Shown here: piece by piece, positions 1-11,441 of the stretch
Numbering within the stretch: the first letter of the stretch is position 1
Layout: each line of letters starts with the position of its first letter
Assembly (NCBI GenBank): GCA_946811695.1
Contig: OX328125.1
Span: 49,569,998-49,633,997, forward strand
Source of the DNA: Gonocerus acuteangulatus
Taxonomy: Eukaryota; Arthropoda; Insecta; Hemiptera; Coreidae
Direction of reading: 5' to 3'
DNA length: 64,000 bases
Position numbers and translations under genes: made by a program
Notes under the pieces: generated by a model
What the model was told of the DNA's origin: nothing
The model's database searches: none
The model's input: the letters and a program-made list of their open reading frames with translations, nothing else

Positions 1-230
1 AGGGAATTGAAGCCTCTAAAGACACATACTTAATAGTTTGAAAATGTATAGATCTTGCTTTGAATTAAAATCTTCATTGGTACGATTGAGGAGGAATGCA
101 AAAAAATGAATCAGGTAAGACCAAAGGAGAGATCAAATAAGCAACACCAAGATTAAATATATATAATCCAATATTCATCTTAAATCTCAATTAAGAATAT
201 TAAGAGATAACAAGATATGAATTGAATTAC

Positions 231-302
231 CTCATGAGTTTGAAAAAATGGTGATATTTCCAATGTTGCTTTGATTGCTTTTAACCTCTGGATGTACTTT
301 GG
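231..302 (-). CDS. IP3K: Inositol-trisphosphate 3-kinase, internal exon (most 3' exon in window)
   Basis: On the minus strand a pyrimidine-rich tract ending in CAG (303-305) precedes a 72-nt open exon, followed by a GTAATT donor at 225-230. It encodes 24 residues, PKYIQRLKAIKATLEISPFF then QTHE. This matches the stretch of animal IP3 3-kinases just before the 'VIGSSLLFVHD' strand. The exon starts and ends in phase 0 and joins in frame to the exon at 5791-5959, giving ...PHAV-PKYIQRL.... The rest of the catalytic domain (SSLL and IDFxK motifs) would lie left of base 1. Exon identity rests on recalled family conservation; the splice sites are seen directly. Confidence 0.88.
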
Positions 303-436
303 CTGAAAAAAAGAAATATGAAAATTAAGATGGCCATTCTATATTGTTTTAAAATTATGTGGTATAAATTTACATTTTTGTAAAAGTTATGGAATATATA
401 TTTTTTTCCATAAAGCAATAAAAATTTTACCTCTTA

Positions 437-574
437 GGGTGGGTTTACACTTGATAGTTATTGCAGGATATTTATATCAGAGAGAAATTGCGACTAATGA
501 AAAACATTTTACATGGTTAACAATTTCTCTCTGATGTAAATATCCTGCAATAACTATCAAGTGTAAACCCACCC
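437..574. mobile_element. 138-bp MITE, near-palindromic, TTA target duplication (PIF/Harbinger-like)
   Basis: Two arms of about 54 bp (437-490 and 521-574) are inverted complements with only a mismatch or so, separated by a 30-bp loop. The ends read GGGTGGGTTTACAC and its complement. TTA is present on both sides (434-436 and 575-577), which is the 3-bp target size of PIF/Harbinger transposons. It codes for nothing and would fold into a long hairpin if transcribed. It sits in the IP3K intron. The superfamily call rests on target length only. Confidence 0.8.
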
Positions 575-639
575 TTATTGGTGTAATATTTAAAATCACT
601 TGAATGATGTTTAATATAAAACACCATACACCTGTAAAC

Positions 640-780
640 TGTAATCTCTTTTAACTTCTTAATGTAATGGAATAAATCGCCTTTGTTGTGGGTGCTCACA
701 AATAAATAAATAAAATAATGTAATGGATTGGAAATTGCCACTGTTGTGGTTAAGCAAAATAAATAAATAATGATGAAATG
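640..780. repeat. Degenerate repeat with AAATAAATAAAT tails
   Basis: Two diverged units with the pattern 'aatgtaatgga...ttgttgtgg...' each end in (AAAT)n runs, near 700 and 760. A similar 'cgcctcgttgtggcatctc' plus (AAAT)n occurs near 38670 and in its duplicate near 51765. These look like 3' tails of an old SINE family; the 5' head is not recognisable. Confidence 0.4.
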
Positions 781-1068
781 GAAAGTGGCATAATGAAATA
801 TATATACTCAAGTAATAAAAAAAAAAGAAAAAAAAAGGCATACCCTGAATGTTTTTTATTTCTCAACAGAAAAAAACGTGTAAATGTTTTTGCCTAAATA
901 TTGTTTTGATCTATTTTTTTGTAGGAGCCGACAGCTAAATAAATTTAAAAAAAACAAGAAAACAATAAAACTAAATAAATTCATTTACCGGTAAAAGGAA
1001 TTAAAAACAACAATAATTGAAAAACCAAAAGAAACAGGCCTTTACGGGATTGGGATTAATATGAGGTA

Positions 1069-2311
1069 AGGTCCATAAGTTTCCCGGCCTGTCCTGCTTC
1101 CCCTCCTTCAAATGTGCTGGGGCCTGCACGCCTATGCAGGTCCATGCCTGCTCACTCCATACCCATCGCCCGCACTTCCTCAGTCTTGTCAGTCAGTGTC
1201 CAGCCTTGAAGGAAACTCCCCATTTTTACAATGTTCAAACTCGAGTACCGTGCGGTAATTAAATTCTTTTGTAAAGAGCGCTTGGATTGTGTATACGGGC
1301 AGTCCTCCCCCTCGTATTCCACAGTGAAAGAATGGGCAAAATTATTTAAGTTAGGGAGAGAAAGTCTAGAAGATGACCCACGTCCCGGTCGCCCATTGGA
1401 AGCTGTCACTTCTGAAACAATCCAACTTGTGGGATCTGAATTGCTGTCTGACTGGTGACTAAAAACCAAGGAAATAGCAGCGAGGTTAGGGCTTTCAAAA
1501 CCAAGTGTTTTGAGGATCATCAAAGAACACTTGCATATGAACAAGGTTAGTGCAAGATGGGTTCCAAAAATTCTTTCAGCTGCTCAAAAACAGGAATGAG
1601 TTCACTGCTGCAATGAATTCTTACGCGAGTATAATGCCGACCCAAGGAATTGTTTGGACTCAATTGTAACTGGGGATGAGACAATGGTTCTATATTATGA
1701 GCCATTCAGCAAAAGGGAGTCCATGGAATGGAGAAAACCAGGAGAAGCGCCTCCTTTAAAGGCAAAAGTCTCGCAGTCAACAAAAAAGGTAATGGCCACA
1801 ATTTTTTGGGACTGTAAAGGAATACTACTGATAGATTTTAAGAAAGGAATACCACAATGAATGGTGAGTATTATGCAGCCCTACTTCACCGGTTACGAGA
1901 CGCCATTAAAGAGAAGAGGCGAGGGAAGTTAAGCAGAGGTGTCCGCCTCCTTCACGACAATGCCTTTGTCCACACAGCATTGATTTCCAAGGCCACTGTG
2001 AAGGACTGTGGATTCCAAGAAATCTCTCATCCACCCTACAGCCCAGACTTGGCCCCTAGCGATTTCTACCCTTTCTCAAAGTTAAATTCTGACCTTCGTG
2101 GAAGGCGATTTAACACCGACAAAGAGCTCCAAGCAGCAGTGGAAGAACATTTTTTTAACGAAGAAGAAAATTATTTTTTTCATGGTATAGAAATGTTGCC
2201 AAAGCGTTGTATTAAGTGTGTTGAACTTAGAGGAGAATATATTGAAAAACAGTAAAACCAGTTTTTTTCTTTCACATTTCCTTCTATCCCAGGACGGAAA
2301 CTTATGGACCT
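1069..2311 (+). mobile_element. Mariner (DD34D) DNA transposon, complete ends, inactive
   Basis: Terminal inverted repeats AGGTCCATAAGTTTCC (1069-1084) and its complement ending at 2311 are flanked by TA on both sides (1067-1068, 2312-2313), the Tc1/mariner target. The length of 1,243 bp is typical of mariner. The transposase frame inside is broken. The insertion lies in the IP3K intron between the exons at 231 and 5791. Confidence 0.92.
1231..2255 (+). pseudogene. Mariner transposase, broken
   Basis: The N-terminal part carries the mariner helix-turn-helix region (TVKEWAKLFKLG followed by SLEDDPRPGRP). The catalytic core shows the first aspartate in TGDET (codon 1675-1677), the second in LLHDN, and the third in SPDLAPSDF. 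There are exactly 34 residues between the second and third, so it is a DD34D mariner. The family would cut and paste the element at TA. The frame is interrupted by TGA at 1456-1458, TGA at 1597-1599 (both plausible CGA-to-TGA decay) and a frameshift near 1857, after which the frame runs to the stop at 2253-2255. No active product is expected. Confidence 0.93.
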
Positions 2312-2315
2312 TACT

Positions 2316-3826
2316 ACGTACCTGCGATTCAAAATTTTAAACAATAATTTTCTCCGGGCGAGATCATGCTTTTGAAAATTGAATAATACATTTTTTCTGT
2401 AGAACATTAAATGTTTTATACTACAACTTCACAACCAATTCGAAATATTTAAGGAAGTATACACACATTGCTCATGTCTTTTGATAATTTTTCGTTGATA
2501 CATTCTCTAGTCCTAAAGTACCTTAGATTGAATGAATAGCTAAAAGTTAGAAACAACTTTCAACTCAATACGTCGTTTCGAAGTACCTAACCTTGAAATT
2601 TTATTTGTATCCGCATTTCGCCAAATCGGCTAAAGCTATCGCATTGATTGATGTTTCATTCAATTCCCCCAAGTCAAAAATCCAATATCAATTGGACCTG
2701 GAAGCCTATAAATTCCATGTGGTAAGCACTCCAATCTGTTTCGAGCTGAAATCCACAGCCCAAGTGGTCTGCAATTCGAGAGAGTCTTGAATTATGTTTG
2801 AAAGAGGTTTCTGAAGGACTGCATCCCGATAGTCGACAGCCTGATCCCGGTCTCTATTCTCCAGGCACCTTTGGACAGGAGAAGCATTGTTTCAGGCAGT
2901 TAGTGATCTCTGGCCGTTCTATGCCATTGAAATAATCCGAAAGCCTGAACCTCATTTTTAAAGTGGAAAATAAAGCTAGTGTCCACTTTTGAAATTGTAT
3001 GCAACAAAACAATATTGTAACGTGTATATCAAAATCAAAGCGACTGAATTTGCAACTGGAGACAAACTGATAAGAAGTTTCCGTTTTATCTTCATCATTT
3101 TATTGTTTTATCTTTATACTCTTAATCCTAAAGAGAATTATGAAATTTCTCTGAAAGGATTAATACACGATAACCCCTTTGATCTGCAAAGTATCGAATG
3201 TGACAATCACCACTTGCCAGAGTGAAATACTTTTATTCATTACATTGCTTTTGGACAGTTAAATAGTCGGCAGATTCGACCTTTTGACAGTGGTTACTCC
3301 CCCGATTCACAGAGTGAACTTAGATTCGAGAGCTTCCCGTATATCAGTCCTACAGCAATCTGTATAGATTGAAAATGAAAAATGCGCTTTTTCACATTCG
3401 ATACTTTGCATTTGTATCGACGATATCTATTATTATTTCGAGCTCAAAAATGTATAACTATATTCTACAGTTTTTACTTAAAATTCAAGGTATACCTTTT
3501 TATGAGCAAAGTATATAAGATTAAAATTGATTTATTTTACAATTACAGAAGGTCATATCGCCTTTCCGGAAGAACAGTGATGTAAATGCAAAAACTTCAA
3601 TTTTACAGGAGAGTAAAAAAGGGATTTACAGTTGTATAAAACGAATACTTGAAAAGGTTGTAAGAGACAGAAAATACTGGTATATTGAGTGTATGTAGAA
3701 TATATACTTTACTTTCATTTACCAGGAATTAGGATCACCCTAATTTCAACCCTTAAGTGCAGTTACGTCGTTGTTTCTCTAAAAATTGTTCATTGTTTTA
3801 GAAGACAAATTTTCTGTCCTGAGTAG
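2316..3826. other. IP3K intron sequence without a recognisable gene
   Basis: The ORFs here are short and have no family resemblance. A stretch near 2530-2700 faintly resembles the 'gctaaagctatcgcc...tttcattcg' section of the CR repeat, suggesting a very old copy. Nothing else is supported. Confidence 0.5.
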
Positions 3827-3894
3827 AAAAAAGTCCGACTGCATCATCTTAGCGCGGTTCCATTCATATCCCTAGTGTCATTTTGTATACTTAG

Positions 3895-4080
3895 AATAGA
3901 AACAGTTATTACAAGGAATCGGATTCTTAGGTTTTCACGTATTTTTTTCCTTTCTCCTAAATATGATAACGATCGATTTTTTATATGATTCGCGTCTTGT
4001 AGTATCATTCATGCAAATTTGGAAGAACCTAAAAAACCTATTCTGCATGATATCACCTAAAACCCAATGGAATGACCTAG
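3895..4080. repeat. Dispersed ~185-bp repeat (copy of 31825-31990)
   Basis: The segment shares 'tatatgattcgcgtcttgta' and 'gatatcacctaaa' with 31825-31990 and its duplicate at 44917-45082, at roughly 85-90% similarity by eye. No terminal repeats or coding capacity were seen. The class is unknown. Confidence 0.6.
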
Positions 4081-4083
4081 ACG

Positions 4084-4133
4084 GACCGGTGACAAAGGGC
4101 CAGCAGCTTGACCGGTGACAAAGGGCCAGCAGC
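4084..4133. repeat. Two tandem copies of a 24-bp unit (period 26)
   Basis: The unit GACCGGTGACAAAGGGCCAG plus CAGC occurs at 4084-4107 and again, identical, at 4110-4133. It is GC-rich against an AT-rich background. Confidence 0.85.
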
Positions 4134-4948
4134 GTACCCTTGTACCTGGAACACCCTTGAGCCTGGCTTGCCCAGGCTCCACTGCTACAGACATGAAATT
4201 TTTATTTCATTGTTCAATGTATTCAAAACTATCAAAATGTTTATAATTTCTAAATGTTTAATAAAATAAATACAATTTAAAACAAACAAATAAAAAGTGA
4301 GCTACACAACTATAAAACCCGTTCAAAAGAACACATTCAAAGTTTTCATCACCGTTTTCTCCGATTGACATCGACTAATCGAAAATCTTCTCAGAATATT
4401 AATTATAGAGAATTTAGTAAGCTTTTGAATAGTTTCTATCCACTTATGACGATTTCCCAACTGTTTTCAAGATATTAAGGAAAATATGCGAAGTTCCCAA
4501 AACTTTTCATGTCTCTTAATAAAATATTTTATTCTAATTCTTCCTTAACTCCAAACGTAACCAAAATTTACACATCTTTGTATGTATGGAATTTAAACAT
4601 GCAGAAAATATTTTAACGATTCTAAGTAACCAAACCAAAAACTTGATTTAACAACTATTTCTCCGATTTTCTCGGAAACAGTTAAAGCTATCGCCTTAAA
4701 AATGGTTTCATTCGTTTTACTAGCCCAAGAAGCCTATAAAACGAGTACTTACAAGCATATGAACTCAAAAACGTAAGCGTTACGATTTTTTTTTTGCGCG
4801 AATTTCGCCCCAAATGCCATCTTCCAGTGGTCGGATTTTGCTGGTTAACGAACTTGACCTTTCAAATTGGACAACGGATTTTTGTACCAAATTTCATCAA
4901 AATCGGACCATTAGGGGGGGGGGGCAGGAAAACCGCGAACAGACAATT

Positions 4949-4949
<1 letters not shown>

Positions 4950-5023
<74 letters not shown>

Positions 5024-5055
5024 TAAATATATACATACATACATATATATATGTA

Positions 5056-5135
<80 letters not shown>

Positions 5136-5136
5136 C

Positions 5137-5188
<52 letters not shown>
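4950..5188. repeat. (TA)n microsatellite core of CR copy 1
   Basis: Almost pure TA with scattered TATG, TATACA and AAAT interruptions. All long Ile/Tyr ORFs on both strands here are artefacts of the dinucleotide repeat. Confidence 0.95.
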
Positions 5189-5193
<5 letters not shown>

Positions 5194-5341
5194 CATACAC
5201 AAATTTGAACCACCGTTATTTTCGGTCTCAAGGGGTTCTAAAACGCGAAATTTTCTAGTCGGCACACTTCCGGATTGTTTCATGAGATGAACCTTATAAG
5301 CGGGGTTCCTCCCTATGAAGGGAGGGAGGAACCGCGCTAAA

Positions 5342-5790
5342 ACAGTTACATCCATGTCCCCCCTGATGTATGAGATGGGTTTCTGATATTGGCTATTGGC
5401 TTATTTGCATTTGAAACATTTTTGCAGTTACTTCATTTTACTTCCGGAATGGCGATATATTAAAAACTATAGATACTATAAACATTTTATTATGTGCTTC
5501 TGCGTCATTTGAAGCCTCTTCAGGTGCAGTTTTGTATCTATATACATGAGCCTTAGCTTACAATCAGCTTCCACTGTTATGGCCACGGCCACTAATAGAA
5601 CGTATATGCCGATTGTGGCCCACATATGTTTTAAAGGAAGATTATGAGCAGGCATTGAAGTATTGTTTATGTCTGTATTAAGTTACTTTCTCACTTTCAG
5701 AGGTGTAATCAATATTTTCCATTCATGTGAAAATGCCAAACTGTGGGGAATCTGAGCCAGATATACCTGTTAAATAAATTGAATACATAC
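5342..5790. other. IP3K intron, nothing recognised
   Basis: No coding similarity, repeat termini or RNA gene were recognised between the right end of the composite repeat and the donor of the exon at 5791. Confidence 0.5.
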
Positions 5791-5959
5791 TACTGCATGA
5801 GGAAATCCTTCAGTGAAATCCCGAAAAGCCTCCTTGATTTGTGCTTCAGTTCTAGTTGTTTTGAAATCTTTTGAAGATCTCCCGTCACTTTTTTTTATTC
5901 CCTCTATCCGGAATCCCAGGGTAGCGGTAGAGGAAATCGTCTCTCTCCACACCATGTAC
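5791..5959 (-). CDS. IP3K: Inositol-trisphosphate 3-kinase, IP3-binding-segment exon
   Basis: The 169-nt exon is bounded on the minus strand by a TTTTGGACAG acceptor (5960-5969) and a GTATGT donor (5785-5790). It encodes the last base of a split Arg codon and then 56 residues. These include [20 protein letters not shown], the most diagnostic part of animal IP3 3-kinases, followed by [15 protein letters not shown]. In this family that stretch forms the inositol-phosphate-binding insert and part of the C-lobe; the enzyme phosphorylates Ins(1,4,5)P3 to Ins(1,3,4,5)P4 using ATP. It joins the exon at 11765 in phase 2 (AG|G = Arg) and the exon at 231 in phase 0. No frame damage is seen. Confidence 0.96.
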
Positions 5960-6106
5960 CTGTCCAAAATAAAAATAAGTAAGAATAAAGAAAAATACGA
6001 AGAGAGAAATTGTGTAATTAAGAGAAGAATGAATAATGGTATTGGATATTTTACTTTAATACAAGCAATGGAAGCTAATTTATAACTTAAATGTTCAAGC
6101 TCCTCT

Positions 6107-7269
6107 ATGGATAATACACCAAAAAGATCATTTAATTTTGAATTACCAAAAGGAAAATGGACTAAAATAATTCTTATCAAGTCAATAGAAAAAAATGAAT
6201 ATTACAAAACGTTTAACGATTTCAGTCCATTTAAGGTCTCCCGCTGGCTCAAAAGTTATTGTCCTCAAACAAATTTAAAATTTCTCAAGTCAGGTATAAT
6301 ATTATTAGAGGTCACATCCGAAAAAGATTATCTCAACCTTAAAAATATAAATAAATTTGAAAATTATCCGATCAACTTTGCTCTTCATAGATCACTTAAT
6401 TTTATTAAAGGAATTATATCATGTAGTGAATTTCAACACTGCACAGAAGAAGAACTTAAAACAGAACTATCAAAGCAAGGAGTTGTTTACGTTAAGAGAA
6501 TATTTAAAAATATTAATAAGCAAGAAGTGCCTACCTCTACTTTTATCCTAACATTTCAAAGAACAGAACTACCAGAGAAAATAACTCTTGATTTTTTTAG
6601 CATCAGAGTCAGACCATATTTCAGACCTCTTTTATGTTTTATGTTAGACAAGAATCTCAAATTTGTGGCAAATGCTCTGAAGCACACTCGGGTATCTGTA
6701 ACAATGACCCAAAATGCAAACATTGCGGTAGGCCTCATCCTGCTTGGTACAGCGCTTGTCCTATTTTCCGAAAGGAAAAACAAATTGAAGAGATTAAGAC
6801 TAGAAATAAAATTTCCTATGCTCAAGCTCGGAAAGTAGTTGAAGGACCCGCTCAAACAATGCCTTGTCCTCAAAATTATTCTAATGTTGCCGCTATTCCT
6901 CCAGTTACAGATACTATTCTTGGAAAAATAGAAAAATTTGCTTCTGTAATAGAGACACTATTTAATAAAATTTCCAAAATTGAAGCTTTTTTATCAAATC
7001 AAAATAACACAAACTTAGATCTATCCAATGTCAAGAGTATAACAATAACAGAACCTACTAAATTAAAAGAAAACAGTCCCAAAGTTACAAAACCCGAAAC
7101 CCCTCCCAAAGAAAAGATGAAATTATCAATGTCCCCTGAAGCTGATAAAAGTGGGAAATTCCAGAGCACATTAAACTCCTCAAAGAGCTTGAGTCCACCA
7201 AGTTGTGGCTGTCGGACTATCTTGCCACGCAATACAAAAGGTAATAATTTATGGATCTATTTACAATAA
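6107..7269 (+). pseudogene. ORF1 (gag-like, CCHC zinc knuckles) of the I-like LINE, frameshifted
   Basis: The first frame starts at ATG 6107 and reads about 180 residues of gag-like sequence ending around VRPYFRP. The homologous sequence then continues in the frame used at 6634-7269. That frame contains CGKCSEAHSGIC and CKHCGRPHPAWYSACP, two CCHC-type knuckles, followed by a basic and then a Pro/Lys/Ser-rich tail. The usual first knuckle (CFKC...) is damaged at the frame change near 6630-6660. ORF1 proteins of this type bind element RNA. Confidence 0.8.
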
Positions 7270-7817
7270 TATTTAAAATAAAGATATATAACGTTTCACA
7301 ATCTTTTCATATAATTCATAATTTGCATTTCATAATCTTTGAGAGTTGTTGTAAAAGAAAGGTCTGTATCTCTTATACTAAATTGAATATTTTGTCTTAT
7401 TTTGTCAATAATAAAAAATCTGAAAAATATATTATCTATCCTTTACTAGAAAAAACAAATCACAGAAATATTTTTTTTTAAACGATTCAAATCCCTCTTC
7501 TATTTTTATACAAAGTAGAATATATACTCTGGCAAACAGTTACAAATCTTGTATATTATTCATACAAATTGCTAGTGATTTATTCAAACTATCCATATTG
7601 ATCAAAATAATTATATTGAGAGTTCATTATATTCAGTACTACATTCCCATATATGTATTTATCTTTATACTTGATAAAGAAAAATACCAATGTAAGTTAC
7701 TTTCTTATGATGGCTCAAGTAATAACTGTTTCCAAAAACTAACTCTAAAGAAGGTCAAAATTTGCCAGACCAATATTATCATTAACATAAATCATTTTTT
7801 CCAAATTTACATAAAAT
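7270..7817 (+). other. AT-rich spacer between LINE ORF1 and ORF2
   Basis: There are about 550 bp of AT-rich sequence with only short low-complexity ORFs. The spacer is longer than usual for I-like elements, so it may include an old insertion or decayed coding sequence. Nothing specific is recognised. Confidence 0.4.
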
Positions 7818-10800
7818 ATGATTATTGCACAATGGAACATTAATGGATTGAATTATCACAAATCTGATCTAGCTTTATTACAGCAGGAAATAAATTTTGA
7901 TATTGCATGTATCCAAGAAAGTCACATGAAAGCAGCTGATAAATTTAAATTCAATAACTTCTGTACTTTTAGAAATGATTACATTGGAGGAAGGATAGCT
8001 TGTGGAGGTGTGTGCATATTAGCTAAAAACAATCTCCCTTGTATAAATATATCTCTACAAACAGATTTACAAGCAGTAGCTATCCGAGTACTGTTACCCA
8101 CTCCGTTCACTGTCTTTTCTATCTATCTACCTCTAACTCAACCATTCACTGTAGAACAATAAGAGAATTTATACGCACAGCTTCCTCGACCTATGTTTCT
8201 TCTAGGTGATTATAACAGCCACAACGTTTTATGGAACTCTATGACCACGGACATAAGAGGGCGCTCCATTGAGAATTTCATGGATCTGACGTCTTTGAGC
8301 ATTCTTAATGATGACTCGCCCACTCACATTGACCATACAACAGGGACTGAGTCAATCATTGACTTGTCATTGGTCAGTGCAGTTCTTATACCGCGATGCA
8401 CATGGCGGGCACTTATCCCTACACATCTGACCACTATCCACTGATCATTGAAACAACGGGCAGAGGGCCTCCCACAGCCCCAAATATACCAAGGTGGAAA
8501 ATAAAGGAGGCGAACTGGGACCTTTTCCAGAGGACAGCCGATCTAACTTCCGTAAATGTAGAAATGGATATAAACACCCTCATAACAAATGTTAATAACA
8601 CTTTACTCTCCGCAGCCGATTTAGCTATCCCTAGAACCAAAGCCTTAAATAAAAAAAATTCAGTCCCTTGGTGGAACACTGATTGTGACCAGGCGGTAAA
8701 GAAAAGAAAGCAAGCTCTTCGGAAATTCCACCGACACCCGTGCTCTGAACACCTAGAAGAATACATTAACGCTAGGAAGCATTCCAGATATACAATTAAA
8801 CATAATAAGAGGAAATCCTGGAGGGACTTTACATCACAGTTAAACTGCCACACTCCATCCTCCGAAGTCTGGGACATGATCAGGAAAATAAATGGGCAAA
8901 AACGAACAAATTTAGTTACATACTTAAAATTCGGTGATTCCTATGTCACTGACCCAGTGCAAATTGCTAACAATCTAGGAAAATATTTTCAATCTGTCTC
9001 TTCTGATGAGAATTACTCTGGTGATTTTATCAATAAGAAAAAAGAAAAAGAACAAACCCCCATAACTGTTTTTAGAGACCCTCTTGACCCTCTTAACTTT
9101 CCTCTCAGTTACACAGAATTAACTGCTGCTTTAAAAGCTTGAAAAGACACTGCTCCAGGTCCAGACAACAATTTATCTCTGCCAAATAAAAATATTATTC
9201 TTTCCATCTTAAATAAAATTTTCAATTCAGGAATCCTACCATCATTGTGGACAAAATCTATCATAATTCCTGTTTTAAAGCAAGGAAAACCCTCTTCAGA
9301 ACCCTCTAGTAATCGGATGATTTCATTAACTTGTTCAATGTGCAAACTATTGGAGAAGATGTTAATGAATCGTATTTTCTGGTACATGGAAAGCAAAAAC
9401 CTCTACCCTGAATGGCAAAGTGGCTTTAGGCCAGGCAGAAGTACTAGGGATAACCTAGTCCGGCTGGAAACCGATATCCGGGAAGCGTTTGACTCCCGTC
9501 AAAGAGTTCTTTCTATCTTTATAGATATTAAGAATGCCTTTGGCTTTGTATGGAGAAGACTCGTTATTGATAGTCTAATAGACTTAGGTCTGCAAGGTAA
9601 AACTTTGAAATTCTTCCTTAACTTTTTACAACAGAGATCTTTTAACGTTCACTGTGGTGCTTCATTCTCAGAGACCTTTGTTCAGGGGAATGGAGTTCCA
9701 CAGGGAAGTGTAGCTAGTGCTTTCCTCTTCTCTGTGGCAATAAACCATATCCTGCGAGAGATTAGATATCCTGTTAAAGCAATGTTGTATGCTGATGATC
9801 TGGTGATATACTACACTGATAAATCCATTGATTCACTTCATACAACTATACAGGAATCCCTAAATTCAATCAATCATTGGTTCAATCAAAACGGATTTAC
9901 AATATCCAAGGATAAGACAATCAGTGTCCTATTTTCCCGCAGAAAAATAAACCATAACCACAGTATATATATATATATATATATAGTTAACACACACGTC
10001 AAAACTGCAGAGAGTGCTAAATTTCTTGGGCTAATCTATGATAGGGGATTGAATTGGACAGCACACATCAAGACCCTAAGAGATAGTTGCCTAAGAAGTT
10101 TGGATCTACTCAAATGCTTAAGTTCTATTGCTGATCGTAGATGCATGCTACTATTTTATAAATCATTTATTAGAGCAAAATTGGACTACGATTACATGGC
10201 CTATGATTCAGCTTCCAACAGAACACTAAAGTTGTTAGATACTGTTCATCATAGCGGACTTAGACTTGCAACCGGAGCTTTCCGATCGAGCCCTATCTCG
10301 AGTCTGTATGCAGAAGCAGGAGAACTCCCATTACAGTACAGGAGGGACCAGCTGATGCTAAGCTACTTTTTCACAACTAGAGCCTCACAACACCACCCCC
10401 TAAATCCTTATCTCAATAGAAATCCTAGGAACCGCCTTAGACAAAAATCGTATCCGACAAGAATCCAAAACTTATTATCTGGCTATAATATAACAATACC
10501 AGTTATATATCATAATTCCATATCATCCGTTGAGCCCTGGACATTACCACATCCTATCATCAATTTAAATCTCACAAAATATATTAAAAAGAATACAGAT
10601 CCGTACATATTTGTCACAGAATATAGGAAATTAAAAAGCATGCTTTTTCCAGGACACAAAAAAAGACAACAATGGAGTTGGTGCTGCTGTACTTAGCTCA
10701 TCAGGATCCTGTATGTTCGCTCTCCCTGCGATCTGCAGTAACTGTACAGCTGAGCTACTAGCAATTGATGAAGCTCTGAACATCAATTCTCCAACGAAAT

Positions 10801-11441
10801 CCGATTTAAAGATATTTACAGATTCTCTTTCTGCTCTCCTTGCTAAAGGTGATCCATATTCAACTCATCCTCTGGTAGTAAATATATTTAAAAGAATATG
10901 TGAATTACGTCTGCAGAAACAGAGGGTGACTTTTATATGGATTCCCGGACATTGTGGAATATATCAGAACGAGAAAGTGGATACCTTGGCAAGGAAAGCA
11001 ATTAGAGAAGGCATGCTATTTCATAAAGTAACGGAAAATGATCTAATAGCTCATGGAAAAGACTCTATATGGATGAGATGGCAAACTGTCTGGAACGAAA
11101 TGAGAGATAACAAGCTCCGAGAGATAAAAAGAAACGTGAAGCCATGGAAAACATCTACAAATAATACAAGGAGAAAGGAAGCAGTCTTGACCCAAATGAG
11201 AATCGGCCATACACACCTCACGCATTCCTTCCTCATGTCAAAGGACCCCCCACCAATTTGTAGCTCATGCAATGTGCTGCTAACTGTGAAGCACATCTTG
11301 ACGAATTGCCGGGCCTATGAGCAACTGAAAGAGCAACACCAACTGTCTGACTCCTTAGATGAAATTCTAGGTGATCATACCAACCAAGTCGAGCGACTCT
11401 TTGACTTTTTAAGGGCCGCTCAACTAATTGACAAAATCTAG
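7818..11441 (+). pseudogene. ORF2 (endonuclease, reverse transcriptase, RNase H) of the I-like LINE, broken
   Basis: The endonuclease opens with AQWNINGL, then IQESH and later GDYNSHNVLW and SDHYPL. The RT shows GFRPGRSTRDNL, FIDIKNAF, GNGVPQGSV and the catalytic YADD. RNase H shows AELLAI, FTDSLSALL and IPGHCG, and a CCHC-like motif (CSSC...H...C) closes the protein. Damage: TAA at 8160-8162, a frameshift near 8400-8440, TGA at 9140-9142, and a second frameshift or deletion near 10690. That last one removes the first RNase H aspartate (FTDGSK in the related copy at 18290). A short TA microsatellite (9963-9984) has grown inside the RT frame and translates as IYIYIYI. ORF2 normally nicks target DNA and reverse-transcribes the element RNA. 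Confidence 0.93.

Larger units (their letters stand above)
3827..5341 (+). repeat. Composite repeat CR, copy 1 (plus orientation)
   Basis: The left end near 3836 reads GTCCGACTGCATCATCTTAG, a slightly deleted version of the family terminus. The right end (5325-5336) reads GGAGGAACCGCGCT. Inside, in order, are an unrelated dispersed repeat (3895-4080), a block with 'tttctccgattgacatcg', a conserved block at 4680-4950 ('gcgcgaatttcgcccc', 'aatttcatcaaaatcggacc'), a 240-bp TA-rich microsatellite, and the terminal block 5190-5341. No coding potential was seen; ORFs across it are microsatellite translations. Confidence 0.75.

Noticed and set aside
4862..5355. Long ORFs of alternating Ile/Tyr on both strands, and similar ones at other TA tracts
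   Set aside because: They are translations of TA microsatellites in several frames at once and have no independent coding evidence.
5770..6180. Reading the 136-codon minus-strand ORF as one protein
   Set aside because: Only 5791-5959 is homologous to IP3K; splice sites bound it and the rest is intron and LINE 5' sequence.
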